From positions 54,922,803 through 54,986,802 of the forward strand of contig OX457031.1 in NCBI GenBank assembly GCA_949752745.1: a stretch of DNA of 64,000 nucleotides, written 5' to 3'. This document shows, in pieces, positions 56,342 to 63,797 of the stretch (the first letter of the stretch is position 1; each line of letters opens with the position of its first letter). The notes under the pieces were generated by a model. It worked only from the letters and a program-made list of their open reading frames with translations. It made no database searches and was not told where the DNA came from. Position numbers and translations under genes: made by a program. The stretch is from Protula sp. h YS-2021 (lineage: Eukaryota; Annelida; Polychaeta; Sabellida; Serpulidae).

Positions 56342-56699
56342 ATGAGCGCACTTGTGTTTAACGACGGTGTTTATTTCACCGTGAATGATATGGGTGAAGT
56401 GATGATAAATTCTGCTTATCGGTTTAAACCTGAAGTGTGGAAAGACTTTCAAAACATACTACTTGAACCTGGGTTTAAACGCAAACTTGAAGATAATGTT
56501 GAAGTGGCGGTGATTGGACATGATTCTAACATACGTGTTAGATTCTGGAAAAAATCTTTTACAGGAATATCCAGAGGATTATGATGGAGATGTACCAGAT
56601 ACTCCATATACAGATTTGATTGACTTTAATATCAAGAAATGGCATGCAGTCATACAATTCCTAGAGATTATGCAAAATCTGCTCTTCGCCATCATATAA
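56342..56699 (+). pseudogene. Small PC4-related protein 2, frameshifted
   Basis: ATG 56342 follows a GGATAAAAGG box (56292-56301) lying inside the tail of the previous gene. The first frame (to 56584) reads NDGVYFTVNDMGEVMI, then DNVEVAVIGHDSNIRVRFWK. The second frame (to 56699) ends DFNIKKWHAVIQFLEIM, which resembles the [IL]xLxxxEWxxLxxxL end of the previous and next genes. A frameshift near 56555 joins the two in the ancestral gene. It has the same strand-strand-helix outline as its neighbours. I recognise no other family. The stop TAA is embedded in the next TATA box. Confidence 0.55.
56694..56699 (+). promoter_or_regulatory. TATA box overlapping the stop codon of small gene 2
   Basis: ATCATATAAGCG. 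The upstream frame ends ATC ATA TAA, so the stop forms the end of ATATAA, 22 bp before the next ATG (56721; a second ATG at 56730 would give a longer leader). Confidence 0.55.
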
Positions 56700-56720
56700 G
56701 CGCTGTCACGGACGAGAACG

Positions 56721-57071
56721 ATGAACGAGATGGAAGACTATTTGTTGGATTATGAACCTATTACATATGGATTCTCATATATGAGAAACTTATGTGACGA
56801 CATTGTGCTACGACATTTTGAAAAGTATATCATACTATCGCTTGACGACCAATCCGTGTTGAAGGATTATCTAGACAAGCTGAGGATACCTGGCTTTCTG
56901 CTTCACCTTTCAAATGATATAGAAGTGCGTGTGACTGAGAACGGTCTAGACGTGTTTGTACAATTTCGCCAATGTGACGAGCTTACAGAACACTACTACA
57001 TCATCACCCTCAGCACAGTGGAATGGAACGCGCTGTTACAAGCATTGGATTGGGAAGAACCTTATGCTTGA
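56721..57071 (+). CDS. Small PC4-related protein 3
   Basis: Intact 116-residue ORF (ATG 56721; ATG 56730 is an alternative). Acidic N-terminus (NEMEDYLLDYEP), then IEVRVTENGLDVFVQFRQ and the C-terminal YYIITLSTVEWNALLQALDWEE. The block ITLSTVEWNALLQAL parallels LLTIPEWKMLKKQV of the PC4-like gene and INLDSNEWHSLINVL of the next gene, so I take it as a diverged paralogue. It lacks the basic loop residues of true PC4, so DNA binding is uncertain. It overlaps the next ORF by 8 bases (ATGCTTGA). Confidence 0.65.
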   Translation: MNEMEDYLLDYEPITYGFSYMRNLCDDIVLRHFEKYIILSLDDQSVLKDYLDKLRIPGFLLHLSNDIEVRVTENGLDVFVQFRQCDELTEHYYIITLSTVEWNALLQALDWEEPYA

Positions 57072-57345
57072 ATTTAAAGAGGAAGGAATACAACTCAAGC
57101 GGGGTACTAAATCCATTGATCTGACACAGCCTATGCGGCTGATGGGCTTAGAAGAAGAGGGATATGAACTGAAACTGTCTGAACATGAAACTGTTAAAGT
57201 GATAAAGTTTGGTGATGCGCGTTATGTGAGCTTTCATAGCATTTACAAATATGGGTATAATGTCTATGATACCTATATTAATTTAGATTCTAATGAATGG
57301 CATTCATTGATTAATGTATTGAAAAATGAATGTGTTTGTAAATAG
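57064..57345 (+). CDS. Small PC4-related protein 4
   Basis: Intact 93-residue ORF from ATG 57064, overlapping the previous stop. No TATA lies in front, so it may be read from the same mRNA. Sequence: MLEFKEEGIQLKRGTKSIDL at the start, VIKFGDARYVSFHSIYKYG in the middle, and INLDSNEWHSLINVLKN at the end, the same strand/EW-helix signature as small genes 1-3. The last codons TGT AAA TAG form the first of a run of UGUAAAUA motifs that fills the 3' UTR. Confidence 0.65.
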   Translation: MLEFKEEGIQLKRGTKSIDLTQPMRLMGLEEEGYELKLSEHETVKVIKFGDARYVSFHSIYKYGYNVYDTYINLDSNEWHSLINVLKNECVCK

Positions 57346-57597
57346 TGTAAATAGAAGTTTGTAAATAGTGTAAATAGACTTTGTAAACTTTGTAAATAGA
57401 GTTTGTAAACTTTGTAAATAGTGTTTGTAGTTAAGCATTTGTAAATAGTGTAAATAGCGTTTGTAGTTAAGAATTTGTAAATAGTGTAAATAGACTTTGT
57501 TAATTAAGAGTTTGTAAATAGAGTTTGTAAATAGAGTTTGTAAATAGAGTATGTAAATAAAAGTTTGTAAATAGTGTATATAGAGTTTGTAAATAAA
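57337..57597 (+). promoter_or_regulatory. Array of 17 UGUANAUA (Pumilio-type) motifs in the 3' UTR, with poly(A) signals
   Basis: Sixteen TGTAAATA and one TGTATATA between 57337 and 57595 on the strand of small genes 1-4, starting in the stop codon of gene 4. UGUANAUA is the PUF/Pumilio consensus. Two copies (57552 and 57588) extend to TGTAAATAAA, giving AATAAA signals at 57556 and 57592. The array separates the converging plus- and minus-strand gene blocks. It could be a simple tandem repeat. The binding role is inference. Confidence 0.7.
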
Positions 57598-57714
57598 CGT
57601 ATGTACAACACAGTAAACAAGACTGTTTGAAACTTGGGTTGTTTTATTTAACAAACTTGAACAACAACAACTTAACTAATATAACAACAACTTAACTACA
57701 ACTTAACTACAACA

Positions 57715-58152
57715 TTAATAAAACAATGGTTTATAATATCTATATACAAAATCCTTTACAATAAAATCACCATCCTTTCTTTTTAATATATTCACAATAT
57801 CAAACATACTCTGACATCGAGCTCTATGCAATATATAATATACACAATAAAAACCACATGACGATGATATTGGCGTTTGTAATGATATGGAATTATACAT
57901 ATAGTCATTTCTTAAAAACATTTCTAAACGATCATCTAGAGGTAAAAGTCCATAAGAGTCAAAATATTCTGCAGGGTCTTTATCATAATACACTGCCACC
58001 CAATGTTCTCCTGGTTCATCTTGATCATCTGTGTTGATGACATAGGCACCGCGTTGTAAAGATGGTAACTGGTCCATGGCAAACACGCCTTGAAACAAGT
58101 CTTTGGTCATGACATCATGACTCAATATGGCATCAATCTGCTTCGTGTTCAT
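57715..58152 (-). CDS. PRO: Adenain-type cysteine protease (maturation protease)
   Basis: Intact 145-residue ORF. It matures capsid precursors in adenoviruses and is a core Polinton protein. Catalytic His50 is in GEHWVAVYYD, the acidic residue in EYFDSYG (Asp65), and Gln92 and Cys99 in LQTPISSSCGFYCVYY, all in the family order H-D/E-Q-C. The start ATG overlaps the stop of the capsid gene (ATGA at 58149-58152). It is the last gene of the minus-strand block, ending 120 bp from the convergent repeat array. It looks functional. Confidence 0.9.
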   Translation of the reverse strand: MNTKQIDAILSHDVMTKDLFQGVFAMDQLPSLQRGAYVINTDDQDEPGEHWVAVYYDKDPAEYFDSYGLLPLDDRLEMFLRNDYMYNSISLQTPISSSCGFYCVYYILHRARCQSMFDIVNILKRKDGDFIVKDFVYRYYKPLFY

Positions 58153-59505
58153 GACTGGTAGTCAAATTGGATGCTGCGATTTGCACTTATTTTAATAATG
58201 TTGTCAAATTCAGCATAGACAATGACATTGATTGTGTGTTGTAAAGCCCTAGCAAAATTCATTTCTAGCCGCAAATTTCCATGCTTGATCAGGGGAAAAT
58301 GATCATCGCCATCATAATCAAGTGTTAAGTCAAACGAAAATAAAGCATAACCTCTAGGCCAATCTTCCCGTTTTATAATGGAACTTTTCTCACCATTCAA
58401 TCGATCAAACGATTTGTAAAGCGTTTCAAAAGCGTCCAGGTATTTGTTCTGTGTAATGTCAAGCTTGAGAGGTTTGGATAGAACTGGTTCACCATCCGTT
58501 TACAGTTGCATATAGTCCAGATCAAAATGTTTGAAATCATATGGATTCCTCAATGCTGTTCCACAAAAGGCTTCATTATGAACCAGACCAATGACAATAC
58601 GTTTTGGCAATTGACCCAAAAAGATGTTATCTTTCACAAAAGACTGAAATCCTGCTGGAATGGCCAACACTTTACATTCTTTTCTAGTGATGAGAAACTT
58701 AGCAGGACTTTTCATCAATGCATCTGTATGTCCTAACTGAATACCTGGACTCACCCTCACTTTGCGAATGGTTAAAAATGCCTCTTTCATTTCTACCTTA
58801 TAGGTAGTATTTGCAGCCATCAATACATAGTCATCTTTTTGTCTATGGAAACGCAATTTCAAACTGATGCCATTAGGAAGATAACGATCCTGCTCAAACA
58901 CCTGTGAGCATAAAATCACGGCTAAGACGTGTATGCAAATAACGATTATGTAAGCCATTGTTTCCTTGCTCAGCCAAGTCACCACCGTCAGCATTGACAT
59001 GAAACCCGGATACATATTGTTCATGATTAGGTCTTTTCACCTCATAACTATTCATTGACCCAGCAGTATCCTTGTACATGAGACGCATAGAGCGCTCAGA
59101 ATCCAGACTTTCTTCCGAATCATGGATGAGATGAGAGATAATGCTGGTATAACCATGAGTATTGTTGCAATGAGATACCAATCGATCATTCAGAAACAAT
59201 TCAATATTAGACCATAACCCATTAAACACATCATTGATACAATAGACATTATCATCTGCGCCACAATCTGTTCCATCGGCCTTTACAATGCGACATACAA
59301 TATGAAGTTTGCTGTTCTTTAAATCTAGATATTCTTCTGTACTCGCAGGAATGTAGAATTCTATTGGAGCGCCTTCTCTAATGCTTGTGAGTGGTTGATA
59401 GTCGACATTATAACTTTTCTCTATAGCAGTTTGCGTCGGTGGTACGTGAAACCATTCCAATGGAGAAAGACTACATTCACACGAATGATTATGAATGAGA
59501 GACAT
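58149..59505 (-). pseudogene. Polinton major capsid protein (double jelly roll), one frameshift and one stop
   Basis: The minus strand starts at ATG 59505 (MSLIHNHSCECS, then LEWFHVPPTQTAIEKS) and reads GAPIEFYIPASTEEYLDL, NDVFNGLWSNIELFLNDR, all typical of the Polinton capsid family (F54H12.2-like). That frame stops at 58894. The continuation VFEQDRYLPNGISLKLRFHR is in another frame from about 58910, so there is an indel near 58900-58915. An in-frame TAA at 58500-58502 cuts it again, and the same frame goes on to GYALFSFDL, HGNLRLEMNFARAL and INVIVYAEFDNII before the stop at 58149. Nothing else is missing. It would form the hexon-like shell. Two lesions make it non-functional here. Confidence 0.88.
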
Positions 59506-59846
59506 GATTTAAAGAAATATATGTGTTTTAATGTTATCCGTCTAGCTGTTTTTCGTCTTCTGGCACGTTTCATCGGTTGCACGCGCTTTTGTTCACCAAA
59601 CACACGTTCTGCTACTCGGCCCGTACCATCTTTCGCGACATTCTTTGCAGCCTTCTTAAGATGTGGCGCAACGATCTTAGCCCCAGCCTTAAGTAGTGGA
59701 ATAGCTTTGCGAGCCAATGATCCCAGTATTGAACCAATACCATCGCCATATTGGATTCGCGCTCCTTTGAATCCTGGTAATTCCCCGCCCACTTGACGAA
59801 GAAAATGGTTGCGATATGCGGACGGATCGTGTGTGTAAGCTTTCAT
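59421..59846 (-). CDS. pX/pVI-like basic core protein
   Basis: The 141-residue ORF starts by a 4-base ATGA overlap with the penton-like gene. Gly-rich and basic: HFLRQVGGELPGFKGARIQY, GDGIGSILGSLARKAIPLLK, AGAKIVAPHLKKAAKNVAKD, then a KRARRRKTARR cluster. This amphipathic helix plus basic tail resembles adenovirus core or membrane-lytic proteins (pX/pVI). It would bind packaged DNA or the inner capsid. Its last 28 residues run over the start of the capsid gene and look like read-through, since an adjacent frame stops just before the capsid ATG. A one-base indel near residue 110 is possible. Confidence 0.7.
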   Translation of the reverse strand: MKAYTHDPSAYRNHFLRQVGGELPGFKGARIQYGDGIGSILGSLARKAIPLLKAGAKIVAPHLKKAAKNVAKDGTGRVAERVFGEQKRVQPMKRARRRKTARRITLKHIYFFKSCLSFIIIRVNVVFLHWNGFTYHRRKLL

Positions 59847-60607
59847 ATTGCTTTTGGTCGAAAATGAAGTTTACAAATCACCTTTCCAGTTTGAAATGGA
59901 ACATTATGGCCTGTGTCGTCCTTAATATTCATTTCTATCACGTCAAATTTGGATGTGTTTACAGGAACATAATGCGGTTCGCCGTAAGTTTTCATGATAA
60001 TCTCGTCATCATGGCCTTGTTTTCCAACAGAACGTAGTAAGGGAACATAATAATCACCAACAACTTGTGATTCACAAATGCTACAATACACATAAAGTGT
60101 ATAAAATCCCTGTTTCACATCAGCTTTATGTTCAGCTATACATGTTTCAGTATACCATTGATCTGGGATAAATCCGAAAATCTCAGCTAATCCAGCGGAG
60201 AATAACACTTCAAAGCCATAATTTAGAAATAGAAAAACACGTCGTCTAATTTTATCATACTTTATCCGAATAGCTTCTTTAAGATCATCTTTCATAGAAT
60301 TAGTCGCTTCTTCATTCACTGCATTACATATTTCGTGTATGGATCTATAATAGCCATAAGGAATATTGATAGTGTCAAGGACAAGATCTGTCAGTAGTTG
60401 TTGTCGAAACTGAATGGAATAGTCCATGCCATGTCTCATAGTTGTCCATGTGTGTGGATATTGAATTTCAGCTAAAGCCACTTCATATTTTCCGTTCATA
60501 TAAATGGTTCGAGGGATACGAATTTGATAATTCGAAGCCTTGTTGTTGGGATAATAGTTCACACTAGCATTGCTAGGTAAAGTAATGTAAAAACTGATCG
60601 ACTCCAT
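59843..60607 (-). CDS. Polinton minor capsid (penton-like, single jelly roll) protein
   Basis: Intact 254-residue ORF. It begins MESISFYITLPSNASVNYYP, then NYQIRIPRTIYMNGKYEVALAEIQYPHTW, a strongly conserved Polinton block, and ends KVICKLHFRPK. It is rich in predicted beta strands. Known as the minor capsid protein that would occupy the five-fold vertices. It lies directly upstream of the pX-like and major capsid genes, the usual structural cluster. No lesions. The assignment rests on motif memory and context. Confidence 0.82.
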   Translation of the reverse strand: MESISFYITLPSNASVNYYPNNKASNYQIRIPRTIYMNGKYEVALAEIQYPHTWTTMRHGMDYSIQFRQQLLTDLVLDTINIPYGYYRSIHEICNAVNEEATNSMKDDLKEAIRIKYDKIRRRVFLFLNYGFEVLFSAGLAEIFGFIPDQWYTETCIAEHKADVKQGFYTLYVYCSICESQVVGDYYVPLLRSVGKQGHDDEIIMKTYGEPHYVPVNTSKFDVIEMNIKDDTGHNVPFQTGKVICKLHFRPKAI

Positions 60608-60615
60608 GATGGGAA

Positions 60616-60825
60616 CTAAATGGTATAGGTGCGCTGACGTTGTCTATATACTTCACGATAGCGCGCGCCATTCGCAAATGTATGCAAGTGGTGTTTCACA
60701 GGATGTGTCTCATCATGATCTTTGACTTCTCCTTCACAACACGCACTTGTACATCTGATCTTCACAGGAATAGTTGTTTCTTGACAACAACATAACTCTT
60801 TCAGCCATGTTAAAAATTTTCCCAT
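60616..60825 (-). CDS. Small Cys-rich protein with acylation-like N-terminus
   Basis: 69 residues, no recognised family. It starts MGKFLTWLKELCCC: Gly2 with Thr6 fits the N-myristoylation consensus, and the CCC at 12-14 could be palmitoylated. More Cys occur at about 25-30 (CTSACC). The C-terminus is basic (YREVYRQRQRTY). It sits between a conserved hypothetical gene and the penton-like gene, so a minor structural or membrane role is possible. Confidence 0.6.
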   Translation of the reverse strand: MGKFLTWLKELCCCQETTIPVKIRCTSACCEGEVKDHDETHPVKHHLHTFANGARYREVYRQRQRTYTI

Positions 60826-60851
60826 CCTTCAGGAAACTGTCTTTGTTGACG

Positions 60852-61367
60852 TTATTTCATTTCTGTTGTAATGTCCTCACGAGTTGTCTTTTTACTAAAC
60901 ATTGTTTTTGGAATATTAGCATCTACAATTTCCTGGATAAACTGATGCCAACCATGTGGTATGGCTCGTTCTTTTCTTCTTGTCGCCACCAATGCTTCTT
61001 TCATCAAATCAACAATGTTGGAATTTGTGATAATATCGCCCGTTTTCAACACAAGTTCATTCTTGTCTGTCCATTTCGTACCATGTTTCTTAGGTTCTGC
61101 TGAAAATTGTATTACTTTTCCATGATAGATAGGTTGAAAATGACTTAAAAATAACTTTTCTGGTGATGATGACGAAACAGGCTTTTGTTGTCTAGACTGA
61201 CTTGTTCGTAAATGACGGCCAAGAAGTTGAGACATTTCTATAGCCTTTTCACGCGTTCTTTTCCCACGTAAAAGTGTATTGACTTTTGTTTTGATATCAT
61301 TTTTCTTTTCTAATAACAGTTTGTATTCATATTCAGGAATAAGGACCATTTTCATAGTATGTTTCAT
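60852..61367 (-). CDS. Conserved Polinton protein of unknown function
   Basis: Intact 171-residue ORF, ATG overlapping the upstream gene's shifted stop (ATGA). N-terminal MVLIPEYEYKLLLEKKND with a coiled-coil look, a polar linker rich in Ser and Gln, and a C-terminal domain containing TGDIITNSNIVDLMKEALV and PHGWHQFIQEIVDANIPK. This layout, ending in a GW..F....... NIP block, recurs in Polintons but I know no function. Its position in the structural cluster suggests a virion role. Confidence 0.65.
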   Translation of the reverse strand: MKHTMKMVLIPEYEYKLLLEKKNDIKTKVNTLLRGKRTREKAIEMSQLLGRHLRTSQSRQQKPVSSSSPEKLFLSHFQPIYHGKVIQFSAEPKKHGTKWTDKNELVLKTGDIITNSNIVDLMKEALVATRRKERAIPHGWHQFIQEIVDANIPKTMFSKKTTREDITTEMK

Positions 61368-61689
61368 TTTAACAGCAGGTGGGCTAACAAGGGCAATGCA
61401 AATTTAGCAATAGCTCCAATGAATCCTCCTTTCTGATTAATCAACTTCTTTTTCGTTGAAGTGATATCGCCTTATCTGCTAGAGTACGTAGCGTATGACG
61501 TTCACGTTTAAATTCCTTAAACCGTTTTGAGCTTAAGGGTAAATGTCCTCGCAATATATTCAAACAAATTTCAAACAAGCTTGTTAATTCCTCGTTTGTA
61601 GCTTGCTGTAGCAAGGATTTACATCGTTTAGGCCCATTGCGTGCAAGCAAGTGAAGAAACGGTTGCTTCGCTCGAATACGTTTAGACAT
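61364..61689 (-). pseudogene. Small basic protein with hydrophobic tail, frameshifted
   Basis: The first frame (61689-61441) gives a basic, helical 82 residues ending LADKAISLQRKRS. A neighbouring frame from about 61447 to 61364 continues LINQKGGFIGAIAKFALPLL and then more Leu, a membrane-active-looking tail whose stop overlaps the next ATG. A one-base indel near 61443-61450 separates them. The basic head plus GGFxGA hydrophobic tail is common to a small Polinton protein placed next to the ATPase. The exact role is unknown; membrane or capsid-interior function is inference. Confidence 0.6.
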
Positions 61690-62341
61690 CTTGACTGCGA
61701 ATGGTCAAATCAGTTGGTTTTTGTTCATACACTGCTTTAGCAATATAAACATAATGTATATCTTTTGGTAAAATGCCTGTACGAATACGTAGTTGATCAT
61801 TTGTCTTTGGTTTTAAATCAATGAATAAATAACCATGGGGTTTGCTGGTAGCATCTTGATAGGCTTCTATGAGAAATTGAGATCTTCCAGGATACATTTG
61901 CCGTGCTAATGTACTAATTTGTTGACTATCTCTAGGATTTTTAAACAGAATGATATAATGTGTATTCAAACTAATATTTCGCATCTCTTTCCCATGATGG
62001 AATAAATTATGCACAATAAAGATAATGCTTAGATTTTGATGACTGCTGCCAACACTAAAGATACGTGTCATACGCTCATCACTATGACATTTGGTCATTA
62101 AGTCATCAATGATAAGTAAGTTTTTTTTTTTCGGGTTAAAACGCTCTTCAATGTCATCTGGAATGCCTTGGTAAAATTCCACGCCTTTCATTCCCTTGTA
62201 CAAAGGCTGATCTGCTGCATAGAGCCATAAAATGCTTTTTGGAGAGGGTTGAATCAACTTTTGTTCTAGAATTTCCTTCACCAGAGACGTTTTGCCACTG
62301 CCTGTAGGTCCAGAGACTAAACATGTAAATGGATGCTTCAT
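61682..62341 (-). CDS. ATP: FtsK/HerA-like genome-packaging ATPase
   Basis: Intact 219-residue ORF. Walker A GPTGSGKTS at residues 10-18 and Walker B LLIIDDLM at about 73-80, followed by a sensor region (IIFIVHNLF) and FKNPRDSQQISTLARQMYPG, as in Polinton and adenovirus-like packaging ATPases. It pumps element DNA into capsids using ATP. Its ATG overlaps the integrase stop (ATGA) and its end overlaps the next gene by 8 bases, so the cluster is probably co-transcribed. A homopolymer of nine T (Lys codons) near 62120 is a mutation-prone site but the frame is intact. Confidence 0.92.
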   Translation of the reverse strand: MKHPFTCLVSGPTGSGKTSLVKEILEQKLIQPSPKSILWLYAADQPLYKGMKGVEFYQGIPDDIEERFNPKKKNLLIIDDLMTKCHSDERMTRIFSVGSSHQNLSIIFIVHNLFHHGKEMRNISLNTHYIILFKNPRDSQQISTLARQMYPGRSQFLIEAYQDATSKPHGYLFIDLKPKTNDQLRIRTGILPKDIHYVYIAKAVYEQKPTDLTIRSQDV

Positions 62342-63430
62342 TTTTTAATGTCTGTTTCTTTCACCCAACTGTTAAACTTGTTTGGCCAACCTAGCCACTT
62401 GACAAATAATTCTTTCACACCTCGTCTTTTACGTGTTTTCAAGACTTTTTCAATTCTATAAATAGATTCAATATCTTTGGTCACTTTCTGCAGTTCTTCT
62501 TCATAGAAATGCCCATCAATATCTTCGTCTAAAAAGTCTTTCACACGATATAAATGTATTCCTTGCTTCTTACAACGATGTGTGACAATGAAGACTTCTT
62601 GCGTCCATTTGATGTGATAATCTCGTTGAAACACGTATTTGATGTGGGAAATACGAACATGATCACCAATGTTAAATTTGTACTTCTTCTTCTTCGGTTT
62701 CAATTTCAGTTTGTCGACATACATATACTTCCACACTTTTGATTCGTTGTCTTTACGAATCTCTGTAGGAGCATATTTATTAGGAAGAGAACCAGTAGGT
62801 CTATGGTTGTAATTGTACACCAAGTCTGGAAGAATGTCTAAGTAACGGTAAGTTTGATTATGTAGAAAATACCGATACATCATTCCCTTTAGAGTACGAA
62901 TGACTCTTTTTGCAAAGTTGGCTTTGGTTTCATTCTTTGTGGTATAAGCATGAATTCCCTCTTTCTTCAAAAATGCTTTTACCCATCTGTTTTTAAATTC
63001 TGTTCCTTTATCAGACCTTAGAGTTCGCGGTCTTCGTCGTGTGTCGTGAAAAATCTTTTGGAAATCTTGTATGACGCTGGTATGGGATTTATTAGGTATT
63101 GACTGTACCCACAGATATTTGGAAAACACATCAATGACAATGAGTAAAAAGCGTATGTCATCATTATAGGGAGCTATGTTTCCCATATCATATCAATATC
63201 CCACATGTCATCAATACCACGTGTAATGACACGTTGTCCTTTGAATCTGTATTTTACAGGTTGTAGTAAACTGAAAGCATCTTGATCCTGCAGCCATTTC
63301 TTCACTTGTGAATGTGTGACTGGTTGATTATGTTTTCTTAAGGTGGATACAGTTTGTAAGGACCAGCAAATCCTCCAGGCTGTCCAGGTTTGAAGTAAAT
63401 ATTGGTCAAGTAGTCTTTCCACGTCGACAT
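62338..63430 (-). pseudogene. INT: Retrovirus-type integrase with chromodomain, catalytic Glu lost, two frameshifts
   Basis: I place the start at ATG 63430 (MSTWKDYLTNIYF), 36 bp after a TATAAAA box; the longer upstream ATG at 63503 precedes that box. A first frameshift lies near 63345 and a second near 63182. Core: WDIDM (first Asp, about 63195), LIVIDVFSKYLWV, LRSDKGTEFKN (second Asp), then KANFAKRVIRTLKG, where Lys (AAA, 62908-62910) sits at the catalytic Glu position. The C-terminus carries YRIEKVLKTRKRRG, ELFVKWLGWP and SWVKETDI, a chromodomain that could target histone marks. It inserts element DNA. This copy cannot. Confidence 0.9.
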
Positions 63431-63466
63431 GATGAATGAAAAAGCACTTTTCAACAGAACACTTTT

Positions 63467-63473
63467 TTTTATA
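63467..63473 (-). promoter_or_regulatory. TATA box of the integrase gene
   Basis: The minus strand reads GAGTTATAAAAAAAAGTG. Spacing to the ATG at 63430 is about 36 bp, like the short leaders of the plus-strand genes. It is the only clear TATA seen on the minus strand inside the cluster. Confidence 0.55.
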
Positions 63474-63518
63474 ACTCAACCAACACAACTTAACTAACAT
63501 CACTTAACTAACATATAT

Positions 63519-63797
63519 TTACAAATTAAGTATGGATACAATGGTATAAATAACTGGAGACCATTGGCCTTCAATGAACACTAACCAATTACTGAGTTCA
63601 TCCAATGTAATAGCATCTACACCATATTTCTCACAACGTTGATTTGCATTCTCTAACACTTTATCTAAATGAATGTAATATTTAGCTTCATTCCAATATG
63701 TATAAACACATGCAGCATGACAAGTATGTTCTTGACACTCTTCATGTTGACAAGCAGGACAGACTAAATATGCAAACTTTTTTACAGCTAATAACAT
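63519..63797 (-). CDS. Small Cys/His-rich protein
   Basis: 92 residues, no recognised family. A putative zinc site CPACQHEECQEHTCHAAC at residues 13-30, then an aromatic and acidic region. It is the outermost gene at the integrase side, separated from INT by an AT-rich spacer with TTAACTAACAT repeats. An ATATATT element upstream (about 63820) may be its promoter. Real gene status is uncertain. Confidence 0.5.
   Translation of the reverse strand: MLLAVKKFAYLVCPACQHEECQEHTCHAACVYTYWNEAKYYIHLDKVLENANQRCEKYGVDAITLDELSNWLVFIEGQWSPVIYTIVSILNL

Noticed and set aside
57304..57654. 116-codon minus-strand ORF (YLQTLFT-type repeats)
   Set aside because: It is the reverse reading of the TGTAAATAG array, a repeat artefact.
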